Part shown: positions 10,721-22,691 of the stretch, in pieces
Layout: each line of letters opens with the position of its first letter
Position numbering within the stretch: the stretch's first letter is position 1
DNA from: Coenobita brevimanus
Lineage: Eukaryota > Arthropoda > Malacostraca > Decapoda > Coenobitidae
DNA: 64,000 nucleotides
Assembly (NCBI GenBank): GCA_032717465.1
Contig: CM064670.1
Location: forward strand, 11,165,118 to 11,229,117
Reading direction: 5' to 3'
Notes under the pieces: generated by a model
Told to the model about the DNA's origin: nothing
Database searches by the model: none
Seen by the model: only the letters and a program-made list of their open reading frames with translations
Made by a program: the position numbers and the translations under genes

Positions 10721-11291
10721 ACACGGTTGGAATCAGCTTTGGGGACTGAAAATGCGCATCACAACTTTTTGCCTGCCAAGAACACACTCCGATATTTCAC
10801 TCTGGCTGACACTTTGCGATATTATTTCAAGGGTAACATTTTTCTAGCAGTCAGAGAGTTACAATTTCAGGCTTTTTACTGAAATGGATCCACACATTTT
10901 AACTGGTGTTAATCTATTGTTACAACCCAGCATTCAGAATGAAAGGCCAAGTTAGAATCAAAAGAGAATTAATACTGTCAGCATTAAGGTATTTCATTCA
11001 GACAAACACCATACAATTTTTGTTTTTCAGTCAAGAGAAACCTCAGCTGGATGATAAATGCTTCAGTAACAGAAAACACGTCAGAATGGAAAGTAAAAAA
11101 TGTTAGGCTATCACATTTTTGGACGTGAGTGTAATGAGATGGTCGTCAGGTTCTCCAGTCAGATGAAGTGGCAGGCTTGACGGTGGAAAAAATTTACGTT
11201 CATATTATTACAAACGAATATAGGCGGGGGCGTTCACCATTCACTCATTCGATGTAGTGCAACCTTAAATGACTCTACTCTGAGTGACAAG
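10721..11291. other. No gene seen
   Basis: Unique-looking AT-rich sequence without supported exon signals. Confidence 0.4.
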
Positions 11292-11294
11292 TTA

Positions 11295-11591
11295 GGGCGC
11301 GTTCACAAGTGTGGCGGAACATGTGCTGGCAACATGTAAACAACACAATAACGAACAAGCTGAAAATATGCTGGAAACAACAGCGTCTAGATCATGATGG
11401 CAACAACATGATAAGGTCTCAACTGCCTCGTATGAACAGACTTATAGCATCACCTCTGCTGTCATTAAATTTGAAGCTGCACCATAACATGTATGCATAC
11501 ATCTGTCCAAATACTGCTGCATACATGTATCCAAAAATGTTGCCAGATGTGTTGTCAACACATGTTCGGGGACACGTGTGGACGCGCGACC
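11295..11591. mobile_element. PIF/Harbinger-type MITE
   Basis: A 297-bp element flanked by TTA on both sides (11292-11294 and 11592-11594), the usual 3-bp TWA target of PIF/Harbinger. The left end reads GGGCGCGTTCACAAGTG. The right end, reverse-complemented, reads GGTCGCGCGTCCACACGTG. Both arms share GAACATGTG further in, so the inverted repeat extends about 35-40 bp. No transposase is present. The superfamily is inferred from TSD length and the GGG...TTCACA-type terminus. Confidence 0.75.
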
Positions 11592-11649
11592 TTAGATAGC
11601 TTCTTGCAGTCCAGGAAATAATTTACTACACTTGTTGTTAACATATGGA

Positions 11650-11870
11650 CAAATGACCCCTAGCGGTCTGGTGGGTTAAGGAGCTTCAACATGATGGAGC
11701 CAGAGAAGGTCTAAATGCAAAGGAAAATTGGGGTATTGCTCACATAATGCCAGTCATGGGCGAGTGAGGCTGGTCACCCTAGCCGTAAAATTGGGGACTG
11801 AGTAGCCTATTTCCTGGCCCCTACGCTCCTGTTAAGGGAAAAAAGGACTGGATGATGGATGGATGGATTT
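11650..11870 (+). repeat. SINE-like repeat with (GGAT)n tail
   Basis: A body beginning near CTAGCGGTCTGGTGGGTTAA and ending at GGGAAAAAAGGACTGGATGA, then a short (TGGA)n tail. The beginning resembles a degenerate A box and the tail is SINE-like. No second copy was recognised in this window, so the class is tentative. Confidence 0.3.
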
Positions 11871-11903
11871 TTACAACTGAGAGAGCAGGTTGAAAGGAGG
11901 GAA

Positions 11904-11907
<4 letters not shown>

Positions 11908-11978
<71 letters not shown>

Positions 11979-12007
11979 GAGAGGCCGTGTCGTGGGGGGG
12001 GGGGGTG
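11908..12007 (+). repeat. (GA)n microsatellite plus G run
   Basis: (GA)n runs to about 11974, followed by a run of about 12 G at 11995-12006. Confidence 0.95.
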
Positions 12008-13925
12008 TTGTGGGGGTATTTGCGACTAACATTTTTACATCCTAAACAAGTCAGTAACAATCAAACGAATTATAATATCGTTGTGTATTTTGTAACCTCA
12101 CCCGTTTTAGAAGACTGATCATGGCGATCGAGTTCATCAATTTATTTATTGTAAACTGGAAGTTATGTAAAGTACATCAACCTCGGAAATCGAAGAACCA
12201 AAGTGAAATTCATGGCCGGTCAGAATGTTAGATGCAGTTCGTTTCCCTCCTGCCTTTATTCGCCCAGAAGTTTAATTAGGGACCTGAATATAACGCCAGC
12301 TGTTGCTGGTTGTCTTCTAAGGGGAGAGTCGAATTTAGCTAAGCCTTCCACTTCATTTTCTTCCTAATGACAGTACATCCACATCCCCTTCTATTAGTCA
12401 AATCTGTCTATAATTTTTGTCCTGAAAATACATCGATCTTGTCACACTGTTCGTGTATGTTCATATTTATTCGTAATTTTCACAAAGACCTTCCTTGAGT
12501 TTCGGTTGGTGGCTGGGAAGGCGTGGCAATATAGCCAACTTGGATCGTACAGACTGCAGTAAAACTTAAGTTATTGGAGAGTTTTATGGGCTGAAAATGT
12601 TGCAATACTGAACGGTGCAATACTTGAAACCATATTAAAGAAAAGAGAATAATGATTTTTTTTTTCTTCCAACGGCCTTCAAAGGAAAACTATGGCGCAG
12701 CTAAAAAGAAAAAAGGGGGGAAGGGGGTTACAGACTCCATGGACTACCCATCTCTCCCACTCCCCCTCCCCCTCTCCCTCCACTCAAAACGCCTACTTTC
12801 CCTGGCTCCGCCACAGCACCACTGTCAGGGTTCGATGGAACTTTTACCACCGACGGGCTCTTTACGATGGGCGAAGCCATTTTCAAGTGTATTTTTCCCT
12901 GATAGTGCAGTGAAGTGAAAATCCTAATCAGATCTTATGTTTACTTTTATGGCACCCTTAACTAACCCCGAGGACGCTTTTTAAAAAATCTATATTGTTA
13001 GTGTAAGACTATTTCACGCAGCCTTTGGAAAGATTCTTTTTCCCGAAGAGATTATAAACAATATTAATTTACCCTTAATGTTTGCTGGTGTGGGCGGATG
13101 TGAGCAGGAGTTTTGCGTCACTGTAACCCATACAGGTGGTTCCACCTGACACTGGCTGGTTTGGGCAAGACCTTCTCTGGGTTACGGTATGTGGAACTCC
13201 CACCTGTGCCAGCAAGCATTTGGTATGGATGCAGCCTTAGACAGGGGGTGTCTCCTTGCAGCCAGTGAAATAACTTTTGCGGAAGCAAGCGTAAGATACT
13301 GTTATTAATTGCCAGTCGTCATTTGAAATTTATTTATATAGTTTCAAACCCTAGGACAATGAGGGATTTTCCTGTGACAAGTACAATCGACTGGTCTTAG
13401 CCACAGTGTTATGCATAGATGGCCACGCATCGTATAATGGTTACTATAGGTATAGACGATATTTTCTTTTTACCTGCTCCACTTGCAGTTTTGTATTTAC
13501 TTGAATAGGCTGCAAAATCATTGAAACACATTTTTATTCCTTCTTGAATAAGTATTCAAAATAATACCAACACATTTCTTCAGACCTAAATACGAATAAA
13601 TATGGCCATTAAACACAACAAAATCAGCTAAAAAAAAAAAAAATACATAGCTGTTCCAGTCATAACAACTTTTTTTTTTTTACTCTAAACTTGAGCCTCT
13701 GTTGATGACACTCAAAATTTATTCTGTGAATACGAGATGCATTTACAAAGATGAATGATATTTTTTAGCTCTCGTTGAAAAAAAAAAAAAATCTGGTGAA
13801 GCAGTTGGTTATAATAGTTTCTTAACACACTGAGCACGACAGGCTCATCCAAACCTAAATATAATGCCAGAAATATCCCCATGTAGGACCTAACACTGCA
13901 GAAAACCAAATTGCTCGCCTTTACC
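12008..13925. other. Intergenic, no gene seen
   Basis: Unique AT-rich sequence with scattered poly-A and poly-T runs (for example 13670-13681 and 13778-13790). An AATAAACATAAGATC-like context occurs, but no coding exon could be attached to it. Confidence 0.45.
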
Positions 13926-13929
13926 CCGC

Positions 13930-15135
13930 ACTACTTACGCTTCAAAAAGATCCACCTAGCCTCCAGTACTCCACAGTAGCCCTCCATACCTCGACATTCC
14001 CCCATGTAGCACCCCGTAGCCCTTAATAGCCGACAATAATATCACATACTTTCACATAACCCTAGTAGCTCCACATAACCTCCAAATACATAACATAGCT
14101 TCAGTAGATCCTCATACTCTCTGTCCAAACTCCAAACTCCCAGTAGTATAAAATAGCCTAAAGAAGCCTCAGTAGCCGTCAATGTTCTCCAATATCAACA
14201 ATAACCTCAAATAGCCAAAAACACCCCCAATAATCCGTAATAACTCATCTAATTTTCAATAGCCTCTCATAGCACTAGTAGGTTCAATATTCCCATTAAA
14301 TTTCAGTAGCCCTAGTAGCTCAAGAAACCTCAGATAGCCGAATATAGCCTACCATTTCTCATAATAGTACGCAATTGCCCCAGTATCCTCATGTAGTTTC
14401 ATGTGCCCTATGTAACCTCCAATAATCCCGCCGTATCATCGTGTTGTTTATAAAGACTCCAACATATTTGCATACGTCGGCTTTGGTCACCAAATGGGGG
14501 TTGTTCACGCTGCTCGATCTCTGGCAGTCTCTATTCAGTCCCTTATCCCTGAGGTCACTCTCTATGACCTCATCCAAGGTCTTTTTTTATATACTTTTCG
14601 CAACCCTACCCGCGATATTCACACGCCTCACCTTCCGCATTAAACTGTCATTCTCCATCCTTTCAGCGTGCCCACACCATCTCATTCTACCCCTTCTTAT
14701 TACAACGATACATTCAAGCCCCATGTTTCCTCTCAACTCTTCAATCGCAGTCCTAGACCACCCAGGCCTCGTATTTAAGGACGCACTACACATCCACTTA
14801 ATTACTGTCATTACCATAAGTTTGACACTACGAATATACTCTTTCTTTACCGCCCAGGTCTCACTACCGTACAGCATTACAGTCCTAACAAATGCCTCAT
14901 GCTGTACAAAGATTCCTTACCTTGGAGGGAGCCTCAAAGAGTCCTGAGTTGCCCCAAAAAACCACCTTGTAGCCCCTAATAACCCTAATGACTAAATATA
15001 AACCTCAGCAACTCCACACAGGCCTACGTAATCCCAAATAGTCCCTCTTAGTTTCAAATAGCCCCTGTAGCCTCTAGTAGCCCTAATAGTCCTAAATAAC
15101 CCCAATATCCCCACATACACCTAAATGGTTCCATG
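13930..15135 (+). repeat. Degenerate TAGCC-type satellite
   Basis: Short, strongly diverged units built on CC[A/T]AGTAGCC, CTCAAATAGCC and CCACATAGC recur from about 13930 to 14430 and again from 14945 to 15135. They return faintly at 18240-18480. The two halves of the main array are separated by a LINE fragment (14395-14945), which therefore appears to have inserted into the array. Confidence 0.6.
14395..14945 (-). pseudogene. LINE reverse transcriptase C-terminal fragment
   Basis: The minus-strand frames give MLYGSETWAV at the start, a central RGRMRWCGHAERMENDSLMR block and then DEVIESDLRDKGLNRD. These are hallmarks of the C-terminal end of non-LTR retrotransposon ORF2 proteins: an LxYGSExW box followed by an RWxGHxxRM box. 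The fragment lacks the catalytic palm. A frame change near the poly-T at 14582 separates its last part. It differs from the RTE-like element at 24068-26178 and may be another lineage. Confidence 0.75.
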
Positions 15136-15139
15136 ACAG

Positions 15140-18100
15140 TTCCACTCTTCCTGGGTCAGGGAAGAGTATGGTTGGGCTGGGTGGGGTGGAGTGGGGTAAA
15201 GGCGTGGTTGGGTTGGGTGGATAGGGGAATTGGAGGGGTTGGATGAGGTGGAGAGGGGTAATGTTGGGGTTGGGTGAGGTGGAGTGGGGTAATGGCTGGG
15301 ATGGGTAGCGTAGAGTGGGTTATTGTCTGGACTGGAGGGGGCGGAGCAAGGTAATGGTGAGGTTGGGTGGGATGGATCGAGGCAGTGGTGGATTGGATGG
15401 AATGGAGTAGGGTAATTGTGGGGATAGGTGGGATGGAGTGGGGTACTGGCTGGGTTAGGTAAGGTGGAGTGGGGTATTGACGGGGCTGGGTGCGGTGGAG
15501 TGGGGTAATGGTGGGGTTGGGTGGAGTGGAGTGGGGTAATGGTAAGGTTGGGTGAGGTAGAGTGGGGTAATCGTTGGGTTGGTTGGAATGAAGTGGGGTA
15601 ATGGCTGGGATGGGTGGGTGGGGTGGAATGGAGTAATAGCGAGTTGGGTGGGGTGGGGTAGGGTATTGGCAGAGTTGGGTGGAGTGGAGTACGGTGGAAT
15701 GGGATAGAGTATGGAGGGGTTGGGTGGGATGGAATTGGGTAATAGTCGAGTCCAGTGGGGTGGAGTGGGGTAAAGCTGACAGGTGAAGTTGGGTAGAATG
15801 TGGCAGGACTGTGTGGGGTGGAGTGGGGGTATTGGTGGGATTGATGAGTGTGGAGTGGGGCAATGATCAGGTTGGGTGGGGTGGCGTGGGGTAATGGTGG
15901 GGTTCGGCGGGATGGAGTGTGGTATTACCGACAGGTGAGGCACGGTAAAGTACGAAGGGGTTGGGTGAGGTGAAGGGTAATAAGGGAGGTTGCACTGGGT
16001 GGAGTGTGGTAAAAGTGACAAGTAAGGTAGGGTTAGGTATGGCATGGTTAGGTTCGGTGGAGTGGGGTAAATGTGATAGGCAAGGCAGGTAGAGTATTAC
16101 AAGGTTGGGTTGGGTTCATGAGGTAGTGGCGGGGTTGGTGGGGTGATGCGTAAAACTGACAGGTGAAGTCAGGTATATTATGGAGGAGTCAGGTAGAATG
16201 GAGGGGGTAATGGCGGGCATTGGTAGGGAGGAGTGGAGCAAAATTGACAGGTGATGTTGGGTAGGAAATGGCGTTGTTGGCTGTGGGGAAGGACTGAATT
16301 TTGTCTGCTGTGGTAGAGCAGAGTGTGGCGGTGTTGGGGGGGGGGGTGAGTGGGTTGATTTTGCTGTTGGGTGGTGTGGAATGGTGTAACGGTGGAGTTG
16401 GGTGGGGTTGTTGCTGAACCTCAGTCTTCCTGGCTAAACAGACCATGGAAGGATGGGTCGGAGTGAAGTAATGATGAAGTTTGGCAAGATGTTGTGAAGT
16501 AAAATTATTGACAGGTGAGGTAAGGTAGGATAGGGAATCGTGGAATAAGTGGAATGTACTGGGGTAAAACTGACATATTAGCTACAGTATGACGGGGACG
16601 AGTGGGACGGAACGAAGACTGTTGGTGATGTGTGGTAATGCTGTGTGTGGAGGAGTTGTGATGGGGTAATGGGGGGTTGTGAGGTGTGGAGACGGGAATA
16701 ACTGATAGGTGATGTAGGGCAGAGCATGCTGGTCTGGGTGGGGTGAAGTGGGGTCCTTGTGGGGCTGGGTGGTGTGATGTGGCCTTAAAAGGTTGAACTC
16801 CGATGTTGGGTTTAACATGGTGGGGCTGACTTGGGTGAAGTGAGGTAATGGCGAAGTCTGGATGGGGTGGAGCGAGGTATCGGTGAGGTTGATCGGCGTG
16901 GAGTTTGGTGAAATCGACAGACGAAGTAAGGTAACATATTAGGGAGTTGGTTGGGGGGGTGTGGGGAAATGATGAGGTTGAACTTTGCGGCGTGGGGTAA
17001 GACATGCATATGAAACAAGGTGGAGTTTGGCGGGGGGGTGGGGGGGAATGAAGTTGGGTAATGGTGCGGTTGGGAGGAATGTAGTTGTATATAACTGAGT
17101 GAGGATGGACAGAGTATGGCTGGGTAGGATGGAGGGGAGTGGATTAATGATGGGGTTGGGCGAGTGCAGTGTGGTAATGGTGAGGCTGAGTGAGATGGAG
17201 TGGGGTAATCAAAGGGTCAGACTGAGTGGAGTGGAGTGGCGGGGGAGCTGCGAGTGTTGGAGTTGAGTTAAACTGATAGGTGAGGCAGGGTAGAGCTTAT
17301 TGTGGTTATATTTATTGGGTTGGGTAGGATGGAATAGAGTTTTGGTGAATTTGGCTGGGATGGAGTGGTGCTAACTTCACAGGCGATATCGTTTGGATTG
17401 GGGTACTGTTAGGGTTGCCTGGGATGGAGTGGGGTATTGGCTGGGTTTAGTAGGATCGAATGGGGTAAAAATATCAAACGGGGTAGCGCAGAGTATCCCA
17501 GGGTTGGTGAGGTGGAGCAGGGTACTAGCGAGGTTGGGTGGGATGGAGTGGAGTAAAAAATATACAGGTGAAGTAGATTAGAGTATTGCTGGAAGGGGGT
17601 TGAGGAAAGGTAGTACATGACCCGGTTGGTGGGGTGAAATGGGATAATGTTAAAGCTGTTTGGGTTGAGTGGGAGTGGAGTTGGGTGTGGTGGAGTGGGA
17701 TAAGAGTGGAGTTGGGTGGGGTGGAGTGAGATAACGGTGGATTCGAGCAGGATGGAATGGGATAATGGTGGGGTTGGGTGGGGTGGGGTGGGGTGGGATA
17801 ATAGTGGAGTTGGGTGGGGTGGAGTGAGATAACGGTGGATTTGAGCAGGATGGAATGAGATAATGGTGGGGTTGGGTGGGGTGGAGTGGTGTAAAAGTAA
17901 TGGATGAGGTTGGGTAGACTACTGAGGTTGAGTGAGGTGGAGTGGAGTAACGGTGGGGTTGAGAGAGGTGGAGTGAGATGCTTGGCAGGGGAGGTATCTT
18001 ACTAAATGGCGGGTTTGCTGGTTTAGAGTGGGATAGATTGGAGTGGGGTATTCGCGAGGTTGAATGGATTGGAGTATCTTAAAATTGACAGGTAAAATCG

Positions 18101-18238
18101 GATAGAGTATGGCGGGATAGGATGAGGCGGAATAGGGTAATGATGCGGTTAAGTGGGGTGGAGTGGGTAATGGTGGGGTTGAGCGGGATGGAATGGGGTA
18201 ATGGTGGGGTTAAGTAGGTAATAAATGTCAGTCTACCA
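15140..18238 (+). repeat. Degenerate G-rich minisatellite, about 3.1 kb
   Basis: Many diverged units of the type GGTTGGGTGGGGTGGAGTGG followed by GGTAATGGT, usually about 25-50 bp apart. The strand asymmetry is extreme: G and T on plus. Minus-strand Pro/Thr/His-rich frames come from repeat translation. No conserved unit length is obvious by eye. Recurrent GGGT clusters could form G-quadruplexes on the plus strand. Confidence 0.8.
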
Positions 18239-18540
18239 AACTCTCTTCCAAACAGTGTATGCAACCTCTCTCTTGAGCTCTGCCAACGTAGCCCCAGACA
18301 GCCCTTAAATTGGCCTTAGCAGCCTTGATAGCCCCTAGTTAATCTACATCTAGTTACCAGCACTACCAGACGACACACTTTTACATGTACAATCTCCCTG
18401 CTTCGAATAGCCCCAATTCTGACTAACCCACAATAGCTCCATGTAGCCTCAAATAGCCACTATGTAGCCCTACGCGACCCCCAGCCAGGTAAGGAGTAAG
18501 ACAAACAGAGTGGTGGTGGTGTGAGTTATGGTAATGCCAG
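18239..18540 (+). other. Transition with TAGCC-type units, no gene
   Basis: Short return of AGCCCC and AATAGC units like those at 13930-15135, between the two G-rich arrays. Confidence 0.45.
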
Positions 18541-19980
18541 TGTAAACAGGAGGGAAGGTCACAAGTTGGGCAGGTAGGCAGGGAGGTCCATTGGTATGTA
18601 AACAGGTAAGCAGGTAGGCAGGTTGGTAGGTAGGCAGGTTGACAAACTGATAGTAGGTAAACAGGTAGGGAGGTAGGTACATACTTACCGTAGGTAGGTA
18701 GGTAGGTAAACAGGTAGGTAGGTTGGTAGGTACGCAGGCAGGTAAGTATGTAGGCAGGTGGGTAGATAGGTTGGTTTGGAAAGACGATGGGTAGGTAGGT
18801 AGGTACGTAGGCAGGTAACTACTGTAGGTAGGTAGGTATGTAGGTTGACAAGTTGATAGGTAGGTAGTAGGTAAGTGCGTAGGCAGGTAGGTAGTGATGT
18901 AATCTGGTAAGTCGACAGGTAGGTAATCAGGTAGGTAGGTAAGGAGGTAGGAAGGCTGACATGTTGATACGTAAGTAAACAGGTAGACAGGCAGGCAAGC
19001 TGACAGGCAGGTAGATACAGTAGATTGGCTGACTAGATAAGTATGCAAACAGGTAGGGAGGTCGATATGTACTTAGGAAGGCAGATAGGTAGGTAGGTGG
19101 GTAGGTAATTAGACAGGTAGACTGGTAAGTTAGTACTGTACACTGATAAGCAGGAAGGTAAGCAGGTAGCTAGGTAGATCAGTATAGCCTAAGAGATCTA
19201 TTGAGCGGTATGTAGGTAGATTGGTAAGTACTGTAAAATAAGATTGATTAAATGGGTTAGTTGATAGGCAGGTTACTAGGTACATCAGAGGTAGATAGGA
19301 AGTATTGTAGGTATGTCGGTAGGTAAGTAGGTAAAAAGGAATGTAGATATATTGATAGGTAAGTAGGTGGCTGTTGGGGAGGTAGGTAGGTAGTTACCGG
19401 TAGTAGATAAGTAAACTGGTGGGTAACTTGGTTAACAGACAGCGAAGTGCACATGTTAGGTCGTAGGTAAGTAGGTAGGTAGGTAAGTCGGTAGGTAGGT
19501 TGGTAGGTAGGCACAGAGGTAGGTAGGTAGGTAGGTAGATCGGTATGTAGGGAGGTAGATAGGCATATAGGTAGGTAGGTACGTAGGTAGGCAGAAGAGT
19601 AGGTAGGTAAATAGTCAGGCAGGTATGTTACTGGATAGAAACGAAAATAAGCCAGTAGATGAGTAAGTAGGTAAGGAGGTTAGTAGGAAGGGGAAGAGTT
19701 TCAATGCAGGTTTTTTTATACGTGCACCTAAGTTGGTTGATCGGTAAATAAGTTGCTTAATAGATAGCAAGGTCTCTCTGGTCCTTGACAGATTGGTAGG
19801 AAGATATGTATGTCATCCGATAGATACAGCAAGTAAACAGGTAAGTAGATAAGTGGGTAGGATGTTGGCAGGTCTGTCGATGCTAATACCGTTAAAAAGA
19901 TATATGGATACATAGACTGATTTAATTCAGTGAGTAGGTTGGAAGGAAGAGATGGAACCCAGTAAGCATACCATAATAAG
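18541..19980 (+). repeat. Degenerate (GGTA)n array, about 1.4 kb
   Basis: A tetranucleotide array of GGTA with many GGCA, GATA and AGTA variants, cleanest at 18690-18720, 18785-18850 and 19465-19600. Thr/Tyr/Leu/Pro frames on the minus strand are artefacts. A (GA)n run follows at 19984-20008 and its complement (CT)n at 20129-20150. Confidence 0.9.
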
Positions 19981-20204
19981 GTTAGAGAGAGAGAGAGAGA
20001 GAGAGAGATGAAGTGGGTTTGTGTAGAGAGAGAAGTGCTATGTATACATAAAGATAGGCTGGTATGAAAGGAGTTTACACTGCAGAGAGCTTTACAAGAT
20101 ATTTGTAAACAGTCTGCAAACACACACACTCTCTCTCTCTCTCTCTCTCTTAATCTATTTATCCATTTATCGATCTATCGATCTATGAATCTCCCTGTTG
20201 TCCT

Positions 20205-20375
20205 TGCTCAAGCGATATAACTGAGCGGTTCTTCTGCCTGGTTCTCCAAACACCTCTCATTTCCCTCCCAACCCCCAAATGGAGGATGGTGCACTGCTGG
20301 AATAGGGCATCTTCATCTTCACCCCATTAGGTTCACTTTTCTGATGAACCTTATCCTTCAACCACTACCATGACA
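20205..20375 (+). repeat. Trinucleotide-tailed SINE (family 3), copy b
   Basis: Matches copy a in order: CGATATAACTGAGCGGTTCT, CACCTCTCATTTCCCTCCCA, GGAGGATGGTGCACTGCTGG and a GATGAACCTTATCCTTCAAC end. The trinucleotide tail has decayed to AACCACTACC. Confidence 0.6.
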
Positions 20376-20689
20376 CGAGACAATTTTTAAAGCTGTAATG
20401 TGTAAAAACAAATCGTTAATAATAATAGGAATAATATAATAAAAATAAAGTAATAATAATAATAATAATAATGAAAGGCAAAAGCAAAAAAAAAATATTA
20501 ACACCAACACTCCCATTCAATATAGGATCTCACCATCCGCATAGCCGGAAAGTTTTTCCTCGCCACATAATTTTGCACCTTCATTTCTGATCTGACGCAG
20601 GTTCAGGATGTAAAACACAAACAAAGCCAGCCGGCCAACCTCACAGCTGAAAAGATTACCACTCCGCCCCTTCGCAACGAGGATTGTGA

Positions 20690-20858
20690 AAACAAAAACA
20701 GCAGAAGCAGCAACAACAACAGCAACAACAACAACGACAACAACAACAACAATGATAATATTACTACTACTACTACTAGTACAACTACTACTACTACTAC
20801 TATTACTACTGCTACTACTACTACTATTACTACTACTAATAATAATAATAATAATCCG
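20690..20858 (+). repeat. (CAA)n-(ACT)n-(AAT)n compound microsatellite
   Basis: CAA-rich to 20750, ACT-rich to 20838, AAT to 20855. It would lie in the intron directly downstream of the exon at 20869-21030 and ends 13 bases from that exon's donor. Confidence 0.95.
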
Positions 20859-20868
20859 TGCCACTGAC

Positions 20869-21030
20869 CATATCCTGTGACAGCTGCGGGGTGGGGCTCA
20901 ATCTGCCTGCTGGTGGGCAGGTTGGCCACAAGTCTACAGGAGATGCTCTGGCCGGAGTCGGGGACGTCGGAGGTGATGGCATACCAGGATTGACAGGACG
21001 GCAGCACAAAACACCGGGCCTTACACCAGC
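20869..21030 (-). CDS. Candidate symmetric phase-1 exon, cysteine-rich
   Basis: A 162-bp GC-rich island between microsatellites. On the minus strand the acceptor CCACGTCTTGCAG ends at 21031 and the donor G|GTCAGT begins at 20868. Both junctions are phase 1, so the exon is exactly 54 codons and symmetric, which is typical of shuffled extracellular modules. It encodes WCKARCFVLPSCQSWYAITS at its start and a later SCRLV, four cysteines in all, then HPAAVTGY. The pattern recalls a short PAN/Apple-like or similar cysteine-rich module, but I do not recognise the family. Neighbouring exons were not resolved. A good acceptor-like TAATCTTTTCAG lies downstream near 20652, but in phase 1 it leads quickly to a stop. 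Confidence 0.5.
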
Positions 21031-21189
21031 CTGCAAGACGTGGATGTATATCATCATTGTTGTTATCAAAATTTGCATCGTTATTATCATCACGACCTTC
21101 CACATCATCATCATCATTGTTCAAGGAGTCAATAATATCAGTGCCATCATTCGATGGGTCAATATTGATGTTGCTATCATCTCCCTTTT

Positions 21190-21690
21190 ATATTAAATTT
21201 AGTCTTTTATCTATTTTAAAGTCCACGCTTTTCATAAACCTTACAATTTTTTACACTGCCACTGATACAACTCAGATTCCTTCAGTTAATATTTTATGAC
21301 CAGTATTAATTCTCTCCAACTGCCACACCTCACTTTCAGCTGTATAAAATTGACTGTCGTAAGGTGTGAGAGAACACGAGCGCTACCAGAGTTATCCCGG
21401 CCATGGAAGGGTTAAGAGACTACACGGTGTTGGGGATAAATATTTGTTAATCATTTTTCCATTTCCTTTATCTGCTATTCCCATTTTCTTTTCTTTTCTG
21501 CTTTGGGCCAGTGCATTTTTATATGCATTAAAAGCTTAACCACTTCAACCAAGTAGCACTGCTTTTCTTTTTTTTCACTTTTCAATCATTTGTTTTTCTT
21601 TTCCAGATTTGGAGAGAGATTTCGAAAAGGAGAGGTTAGGTATATTCATCATTTATTCCCTAAGTAGTAGTGATCTTGCCTAAGTAAAAT
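21190..21690. other. No gene seen
   Basis: AT-rich with T runs. No supported coding signal. Confidence 0.4.
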
Positions 21691-22683
21691 AAAACAGTCC
21701 TGAGAGAGCAAGATTTAAAAAGAAAAAAAAATGTCATGATTTTTTTTTATGTGAGGAAGAAGGAACCAAAGGCCGCGAGCCAACAATTATTGTTCCTTCC
21801 AAGAGAATAACAAAATACAAGAGAGAGACAAATTCAAGATCTGATCATTTCGAGATACCTGGACACACTGCGTTTGAAAGACTGGAGATCATAGGAAGCA
21901 AGAAATGCAGACAGAGGGAGACACTTCCAGAGTTGACCTGTTGCATAAATGAAGGACTGGGAGTAACGGTTAACTCTTGAATTAGAGAGTTGGACAGAAA
22001 GGGGATGAGAGTTTGCTGCTAGACGGGTGTTACGCGCCCGTCGTAGAGGTGGAGGAATGCATGCAGACAGTTCAGTGGAGCAGTGACCATTGAAGTAGCG
22101 ATAGAAAAGAGATAAAGATGCAACAGCGCGGTGAAGAGACAGAGATTGAAAGGAGTCAGTAAGAGAAGGAGAGTTAATGAGATGAATAACCTTTGACTCC
22201 ACCCTATTGAGAAGAGCTGTATGTGGGGAGCCTCCCCACACATGAAAGTTGTACTCCACACAGGGGTGGATAAAACCCCTGTATAGAGTCAACAATTGTG
22301 CAGGGGTAAAGAAGGAACGGAGTCGGCTTAGCACACCTAATATCTTGGAAGCAGATTTTACAAGAGATATATGATCTTTCCAAGATAAGTCCCGAGTAAA
22401 TGAAACCCCAAGCATGTTCTAGGATGATGCAGGATTAAGCTGAATATTATTAAACATTAGTGTGTACTCCTGTGGAAGATTTTGTCTGGTTGATATGTGT
22501 AAAAACTGAGTCTTTGATGCATTAAAAACAACCAGATTATTTTTACCCCAGTCAGAGATATGGGCCAAGTCAGACAATAGGTGTGGCATAGCCTCATCCC
22601 TTGTTTGTTGATGTAACTGCTGAGAATGACGTTGCGGGAACCGAATGGAAAGGTGAAGGGTGAAATCATCAGCGAATGAGTGG

Positions 22684-22691
22684 ATAGGGCT
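22684..22691. repeat. hAT target site duplication, left copy
   Basis: ATAGGGCT, matched by ATAGGGTT at 24039-24046 (7 of 8). Confidence 0.7.

Noticed and set aside
13085..13220. Possible inverted repeat around TTGCTGGTGTGGG and TTGCTGGCACAGG
   Set aside because: Arms match only over about 10 bp with poor extension and no target duplication.
15156..16045. Pro/Thr/His-rich minus-strand frames of 196-235 codons
   Set aside because: They are translation of a degenerate G-rich minisatellite, with the same motif repeated and no domain.
18470..19048. Tyr/Leu/Pro/Thr-rich 192-codon frame
   Set aside because: Translation of the (GGTA)n array.
20540..20652. Possible downstream exon after 20869-21030 (acceptor near 20652, donor-like GGTGAGA near 20540)
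   Set aside because: The frame that stays open is incompatible with the phase-1 donor of the upstream exon.
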